From: Moorena sp. SS36440bin_2
GTDB taxonomy: Bacteria > Cyanobacteriota > Cyanobacteriia > Cyanobacteriales > Coleofasciculaceae
NCBI GenBank assembly: GCA_011524395.1
Contig: WTKN01000045.1
Location: forward strand, 1-36,005
DNA: 36,005 nt
Direction: 5' to 3'
The notes under the pieces are model-generated. The model searched no databases, was not told the origin of the DNA, and worked only from the letters and a program-made list of their open reading frames with translations. Of the stretch, positions 32,362-36,005 are shown piece by piece. Each line of letters starts with the position of its first letter. Position 1 is the stretch's first letter. The translations under genes and the position numbers were made by a program.

Positions 32362-32777
32362 TTTTTGAACTAGCAAATTTTACCAAATTAACAGCGATCG
32401 TAATTAATTACTTGTCTTTGATGCGTTCGCGTAGCGTGGCCTACGGCCAATCGCTTTTTTTGATGCTTTCATGCCAACTAGGGTAAACGCATAGTACATC
32501 ATGGGAAATATTTTAGACTAATTTTTAAAAATCACATTAAACAAAACACCAATTCTAGTAAAAAAGAAGTACATTAATACTGGAATTAATGATTGAGTCA
32601 GGTTTGAACGAAATCTCTTGTTATTCAGCTGGTAATTATCAAGGATATGTTCAAGCCTTTCTCCTAATCGTGTATCTTTATTATATATTTCTAGTAGTTT
32701 TATATGATTTCTGGCAGTTAATTCATCATAAATACAAAACAATACATATTGTATTCCACTTAAAGCAAATATTATAA
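32362..32777. other. Intergenic stretch with a dispersed repeat
   Basis: It contains the GCGTTCGCGTAGCGTGG repeat at 32421-32454 and AT-rich DNA that includes most of a doubtful minus-strand frame described separately. Confidence 0.4.
32421..32454. repeat. GCGTTCGCGTAGCGTGGCC dispersed repeat
   Basis: ATGCGTTCGCGTAGCGTGGC followed by CTACGGCCAATCGC. Relatives are at 7227, 15731 and (inverted) 33936 in this window. Confidence 0.65.
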
Positions 32778-32856
32778 CATAGGGATATACATATTTATCA
32801 ACAATATTATAATTTTGATGGAAAAAATTACGAGTTTGTTTATATAGAAGGTGCAA
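32518..32856 (-). CDS. Doubtful small membrane protein, probably incomplete
   Basis: This 112-codon frame opens at TTG with no ribosome-binding site and no usable ATG. It has two hydrophobic segments (YVYPYVIIFALSGIQYVLF at about residues 22-41, and SLIPVLMYFFFTRIGVLF at about 89-106) separated by a charged helix-like stretch, which looks protein-like. Its first ~15 codons are antisense to sequence homologous to the HIRAN protein, so the true 5' end is probably lost. Confidence 0.35.
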   Translation of the reverse strand: MHLLYKQTRNFFHQNYNIVDKYVYPYVIIFALSGIQYVLFCIYDELTARNHIKLLEIYNKDTRLGERLEHILDNYQLNNKRFRSNLTQSLIPVLMYFFFTRIGVLFNVIFKN

Positions 32857-32891
32857 AGGAAGCGCAAGAAAAATTTGGGTTTGAGCCTCTA

Positions 32892-33518
32892 ATGTCTTTC
32901 CCAGAGTGGAATAAGACCTATCGTTCGACGGAGTTGTTTGCGTTTTTTGCCAACCGACTTATGTCACCCTCGCGTCCAGATTACCGAAAGCATCTAGACC
33001 GGCTCAACTTATCAGAGCAGAGTTTTGATTTGATGGAATTTTTAGGAAGGAGCGAAGGATATCGACAAACAGATAATTTTCAAGTTTTTCCTTATCCACA
33101 CCTCGACAGTGACGGGAAATACCACCTTTGTTTTCTAGTACATGGTTTGCGTCACTTACCAAAGTGTTCTATGGATCCCATAGCTCAGCTACAAGTTGGT
33201 GACACTTTGTGGCTATGTCACGAGCTTCAGAATCGTTATGACAATAAGGCTTTAGCGTTAACCACAGAAGATCATTATCACCTAGGGTATTGTCCTCGCT
33301 ATCTGTTACACGATGTATTTGACCTTTTAAGGCGTGATCCAGGTTTAGTAGAAGTGAAAGTAGCAAAGGTAAATTTACCTCCTTCTCCGCTTAAGTCTCG
33401 GTTATTGTGTGAGATGACTTATTCAGGTTTTGAGGGATATGTGCCGTATGATTACAACACCTATCAGCCGTTAACTAAGGAAAAAGAAAAGTCGAAAAAT
33501 TTGGTTTGCCCGATGTAA
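32892..33518 (+). CDS. HIRAN-domain protein, 5'-truncated
   Basis: From the first ATG the product has 208 residues. A HIRAN-like domain lies at about 80-150 (FLVHGLRHLP, QVGDTLWLCHELQNRYDNKALAL, LGYCPRYLLHDVFDLL); HIRAN domains recognise DNA ends or damaged DNA and also occur in stand-alone bacterial proteins. The frame is open upstream to 32778 without a start codon, and that stretch (NFDGKNYEFVYIEGAKEAQ, 32811-32867) looks like the continuation of the same protein. The natural N-terminus therefore seems lost, and the gene may be a pseudogene. The last codons (LVCPM) lie in a 28-bp repeat shared with 34759-34786, so the C-terminus may also be foreign. Confidence 0.7.
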   Translation: MSFPEWNKTYRSTELFAFFANRLMSPSRPDYRKHLDRLNLSEQSFDLMEFLGRSEGYRQTDNFQVFPYPHLDSDGKYHLCFLVHGLRHLPKCSMDPIAQLQVGDTLWLCHELQNRYDNKALALTTEDHYHLGYCPRYLLHDVFDLLRRDPGLVEVKVAKVNLPPSPLKSRLLCEMTYSGFEGYVPYDYNTYQPLTKEKEKSKNLVCPM

Positions 33519-33530
33519 GTAATACTCCTT
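33503..33530 (+). repeat. 28-bp repeat shared with 34759-34786
   Basis: GGTTTGCC(C/G)GATGTAA, then (G/C)TAATAC(T/C)CCTT: 25 of 28 positions agree between the two sites. This copy covers the end of the HIRAN frame. Confidence 0.6.
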
Positions 33531-33629
33531 TAATCATAACCTGCTCGGAGGTGAGCCTGAATGGGATCCCATTCAGGTACTATATAGCTACGGCGGTTTC
33601 CATAACTATCAGCTACACAGGATTGTTTT

Positions 33630-33689
33630 CCCGATTCCCGATTCCCGATTCCCGATTCCCGATTCCCGATTCCCGATTCCCGATTCCCT
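33630..33689. repeat. Heptamer tandem repeat CCCGATT x8
   Basis: Eight exact 7-bp units from 33630 to 33685 plus a partial copy. An open frame through it is an artefact of the repeat. Confidence 0.95.
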
Positions 33690-33733
33690 GCTCAAGGAAA
33701 GTGGTTAAGAGCCAATTTATCAGGGAATCTGTA

Positions 33734-33936
33734 AGTCTAAAGCCCCGTCTTTTCAAACCGGGGATGAAGACTCATAGCGGCTTGACGCGCTGTGAGAAAA
33801 ATATTTCTAGAGAATCGGGAATCTTTCTCTAGGCGTTGTAGTAAAAGGTATAGGACAGTTGAGATCTAAACTGATGATTATCTTAGAGTTCAAGGTAAAA
33901 GGAAAGAAACATCAATACTCTGGGAGCAGGGACTGA
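33734..33936 (+). pseudogene. tnpB: IS605-type left end with the first codons of a second tnpB
   Basis: TCTAAAGCCCCGTC with a CCCCG/CGGGG hairpin (33743-33763) matches the reverse strand of the left end of the intact element (TTTAAAGCCCCGTC). About 110 bp later, CAGTTGAG ... CTGATGAT leads into ATG 33874, whose first 15 codons read MIILEFKVKGKKHQY, homologous to intact TnpB (MIIIEFKAYGKSLQY). The frame then runs into unrelated repeat DNA and stops at 33934. It is a 5' fragment of a related but distinct element. Confidence 0.75.
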
Positions 33937-33974
33937 GGCCGTAGGCCACGCGGGGCGCGTTCGGAGCAGGGATT
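33923..33974. repeat. GC-rich repeat flanked by 12-bp direct repeats
   Basis: GGAGCAGGGACT (33923-33934) and GGAGCAGGGATT (33963-33974) flank GGCCGTAGGCCACGC-type DNA, the inverted form of the GCGTGGCCTACGGCC repeat. The layout suggests insertion with duplication of flanking DNA. Confidence 0.45.
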
Positions 33975-34091
33975 AGGCAAGAGTGAAACAATCCTGTATA
34001 CCTCATGAGTCCTATAAACGCTGTATATCGAACTCAGGTAAGTTGAGTTTGTGGCACAATTATTGCTCAATTTTTTTCTAAAACTAAAACA

Positions 34092-34631
34092 ATGTCTCAT
34101 ACCACTATGTCCAACAAAAATATAAAGAGAATTTTTACTTTTGGTATAGCTGTTGCGTCTTCTGTGATTGCTTTTGCCAGTACTACTAACGTTGCCCAAG
34201 GACAAACAAATTATCGCCTCAAAACCATGTTTACGGGCAGTGATAAATGTTTGGATATCATTAATGATGCCCAAGACAATAAACCGATTATGGCTAACTG
34301 TGGTAATTATTCAGGACAATATTGGCAAATACAAAAAACAAATAAGTCTGGATATTATCGCCTCAAAACCCTATTTACGGGCAGTAATAAATGTTTGGAT
34401 ATCATTAATGATTCTAAAGACAATAAACCGATTATGGCTGACTGTGGTAATTATTCAGGACAATTTTGGAAAATAGAAAAAACAAACAGGTCTGGATATT
34501 ATCGCCTCAAAACGATGTTTACGGGCAGTGATAAATGTTTAGATATAATTAATGATTCCCAAGACAATAAACCGATTATGGCTGCCTGTGGTAATTATTC
34601 AGGACAGTTTTGGCAAGTCCCTAATTTTTAA
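34092..34631 (+). CDS. Secreted ricin-type beta-trefoil lectin made of three near-identical repeats
   Basis: This 179-residue protein has a signal peptide at about 1-38 (KRIFTFGIAVASSVIAFAST, cleavage near VAQGQ). The mature part is three 48-residue repeats starting YRLK at residues 41, 89 and 137. Each has CLDIIND, a DNKPIM stretch and the QxW motif of ricin-type lectins (QYW, QFW, QFW). Three QxW repeats give one complete beta-trefoil with up to three sugar-binding pockets. The repeats are nearly identical at DNA level (period 144 bp, starts 34212, 34356, 34500). ATG 34107 is an alternative start. The ligand is unknown. Confidence 0.88.
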   Translation: MSHTTMSNKNIKRIFTFGIAVASSVIAFASTTNVAQGQTNYRLKTMFTGSDKCLDIINDAQDNKPIMANCGNYSGQYWQIQKTNKSGYYRLKTLFTGSNKCLDIINDSKDNKPIMADCGNYSGQFWKIEKTNRSGYYRLKTMFTGSDKCLDIINDSQDNKPIMAACGNYSGQFWQVPNF

Positions 34632-35071
34632 CTAACTGCTTGAACTGGAAATTATCCTTTTGGGCAGGGCTGTTTCATTGTCAGGTAGAGCCGTTGACAA
34701 AAATGGTGACCGCTGTGATGTCAAATGCCAGCGGTCACTTTATTACGTCGATAAATCGGGTTTGCCGGATGTAACTAATACCCCTTGAAAGAGGCGTGAT
34801 TACATCACCCCTTACCCTCCAGATATTAGGCATTTTTAATTTCCTACGAAAACCTTACCCCCTGAACCCCTCTTTTTCCAGAAAGGCTTGAAGGCTCTAT
34901 CCCTTATACAATCTATCTTATAGCTTTCTTGTCACCCCTAAAGGTCAGCGCTAAAAAAAAAAATTATCTGGGAACTTTTGGGGTTTGTATTCGTCAAAGC
35001 CGGTGGTGGAGAGCAATAGTATCGCTAATTAATCGTATCACTTTAAAAAAAGTAGAGGGTTGTATCGAATC
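34632..35071. other. Intergenic region with a terminator-like hairpin
   Basis: It holds the hairpin at 34706-34738 and the second copy of the 28-bp repeat (34759-34786). The rest shows nothing gene-like. Confidence 0.5.
34706..34738 (+). terminator. Candidate terminator after the lectin gene
   Basis: GTGACCGCTG (34706-34715) pairs perfectly with CAGCGGTCAC (34729-34738) over a 13-nt loop, followed by TTTATTA, 74 bp after the stop codon. Confidence 0.55.
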
Positions 35072-35461
35072 ATGAAAGAAAGTGTTGGTTCACTCAAAGC
35101 ATTTTTTATCTTCATTGGAACACTAGGATTTTTTGGCAACTACATTGCTATTACTCAACCGCAGGGAAATCTGAATGCTATCAATCTCATTTCTATAATT
35201 TTGGTAACAGGATTTTCAATTGCTTATCTGTATATAGGTGTTTCATTACGAAAGTTGCTGGTTGAGTCTCCCCAAATCGTAACAACAGTAATATTGGCTA
35301 ACATCACTGTTGCAGTTCTCAACTTTTTGCTCAGTTTATTTCAGGGATTTCAATCGAGTGTATTTCTGGGCTTTGTTTTTGGTCTGCTCATAAATTGGTA
35401 TCTCTATAGTAGTGTTATGCGTTTGTCTAGAGAGGAAAAGAGCAAACGTGAAAATTCGTAA
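35072..35461 (+). CDS. Small four-helix membrane protein, unknown function
   Basis: 129 residues from ATG 35072; the frame opens four codons earlier at a TTG that follows AGAGGG too closely to be used. Four hydrophobic segments are predicted by eye at about residues 8-27, 37-59, 69-91 and 96-113, with a charged C-terminus (SREEKSKREN) probably in the cytoplasm. No family motif is recognised and no operon partner is present. Confidence 0.65.
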   Translation: MKESVGSLKAFFIFIGTLGFFGNYIAITQPQGNLNAINLISIILVTGFSIAYLYIGVSLRKLLVESPQIVTTVILANITVAVLNFLLSLFQGFQSSVFLGFVFGLLINWYLYSSVMRLSREEKSKRENS

Positions 35462-36005
35462 GTTTTGTTTCTAACCCACATTCCACCTCAATCTTTCCGG
35501 ATGGTATGGCTGTCTACATAAGAATGAAGTAAGTAGGGCGGGCTGATTAACTCTCATGCGCATTGCCAGATAAAGGTTTTAGTCTTTTTGGAACGAAAAA
35601 AGTGCCAGTTTTTCGGTCGAAAAAGCTCAATAACTTAGACTTTTGGGCAGACAAGATCCGAAAAATCAAGGGACAATTCTTCCGACTACCTCCTATATAA
35701 TTCCCATTTATCCAAACTCGCTGACTCCACACTCGCTGACTCAATCCCATACCTATTGAGTTTTTCAGCAAACCCTACTTACGATGGGAATGCCGCAGAG
35801 CTTACCCTGCTTTCCGAACTAGGTAAATATTTATTACGAAACTAATAATTTCTGCGTAAAGTCAATAGATTCTCTTGGGGGAATAAATAGGGAGCATCCC
35901 AGTTTTAAAAAACTATACCCCAGCTGTGTGAGCGGGATTATCCCGCCCACATATAGCAGAAGTCAGAAGTCAGAAGTCAGAAGTCAGAAGTCAGAAGTCA
36001 GAAGT
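35462..36005. other. Intergenic end of window, repeats only
   Basis: It contains a 12-bp direct repeat ACTCGCTGACTC (35716-35727 and 35731-35742), a short GC hairpin (35932-35946, GCGGGA/TCCCGC) and the terminal heptamer array. A 74-codon minus-strand frame here is not protein-like. Confidence 0.5.
35957..36005. repeat. Heptamer tandem repeat CAGAAGT x7, runs off the window
   Basis: Seven exact 7-bp units reach the last base, so the array is probably longer. Confidence 0.95.

Larger units (their letters stand above)
33519..34091. other. Intergenic region of repeats and IS debris
   Basis: It contains the CCCGATT array (33630), an IS605-type left end plus tnpB tip (33734-33936) and a GC-rich repeat flanked by 12-bp near-identical direct repeats (33923-33974). 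No intact gene. Confidence 0.6.

Noticed and set aside
8068-33010. GACCGGCTCAACTT shared between 8068 region and the HIRAN gene (~32997)
   Set aside because: A 14-base match is expected by chance several times in a 36-kb window.
33506-33832. Open frame through the CCCGATT array encoding repeated FPIPDSR units
   Set aside because: It is a by-product of an 8-copy heptamer repeat; the flanks are not protein-like and it overlaps the HIRAN stop and an IS left end.
35547-35771. 74-codon minus-strand frame near the end of the window
   Set aside because: No start signal, odd composition, and it spans direct repeats; probably chance or old repeat DNA.

Overview
The window looks like chromosome from a filamentous cyanobacterium, most likely a large marine genome of the Moorena/Lyngbya type. 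This is inferred from many HIP1-like GCGATCGC octamers, arrays of 7-bp tandem repeats between genes, GCGTTCGCGTAGCGTGGCC-type dispersed repeats, IS605-group TnpB debris, a cyanobacterial animal-type haem peroxidase, and long AT-rich intergenic stretches full of repeats. No rRNA, tRNA or CRISPR array was seen.

Layout. 1-7 kb: an ECF-like sigma-70 factor (minus), a haem peroxidase fused to a DUF4114-type C-terminus (plus), an apparently intact tnpB element (minus) inserted just after the peroxidase stop, a MITE-like repeat, and a RodZ-like HTH/DUF4115 membrane protein (minus). 7-8.1 kb: repeats, hairpins and a decayed IS66-type transposase start. 8.2-28.0 kb: five same-strand genes encoding 1204, 1273, 180, 168 and 3619 residues, filling almost 20 kb. 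28-36 kb: small exported, membrane and repeat proteins scattered among mobile-element relics. These include two putative exported proteins, an antirepressor-like protein, a 5'-truncated HIRAN-domain gene, a secreted triple-repeat ricin-type lectin and a four-helix membrane protein.

The five-gene block is the candidate undescribed system. Its proteins are beta-rich, have no convincing signal peptides and no recognisable enzyme motifs. The first carries a LamG-like (concanavalin-type) domain interrupted by a Trp/Arg/Asn repeat. The last is a 3619-residue protein with a long hydrophobic beta-rich N-terminal third, a central array of degenerate LysM-like modules and a Calx-beta domain near the C-terminus. 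I recall similar giant LysM-containing proteins of unknown function in other bacteria but could not check this. Sugar or peptidoglycan binding plus repetitive beta architecture suggests a cell-envelope or extracellular assembly. That is inference, not demonstrated.

Two other themes stand out. Several junctions within and just after the giant-gene block carry heptamer repeats of the form CAGNNNT or strong inverted repeats, and the same heptamer style recurs elsewhere in the window. The 30.3-34.1 kb region is a graveyard: two different MITE-like elements abut each other, a strong promoter with a large dyad and a structured leader drives only a broken reading frame, and IS605-type ends survive as fragments.
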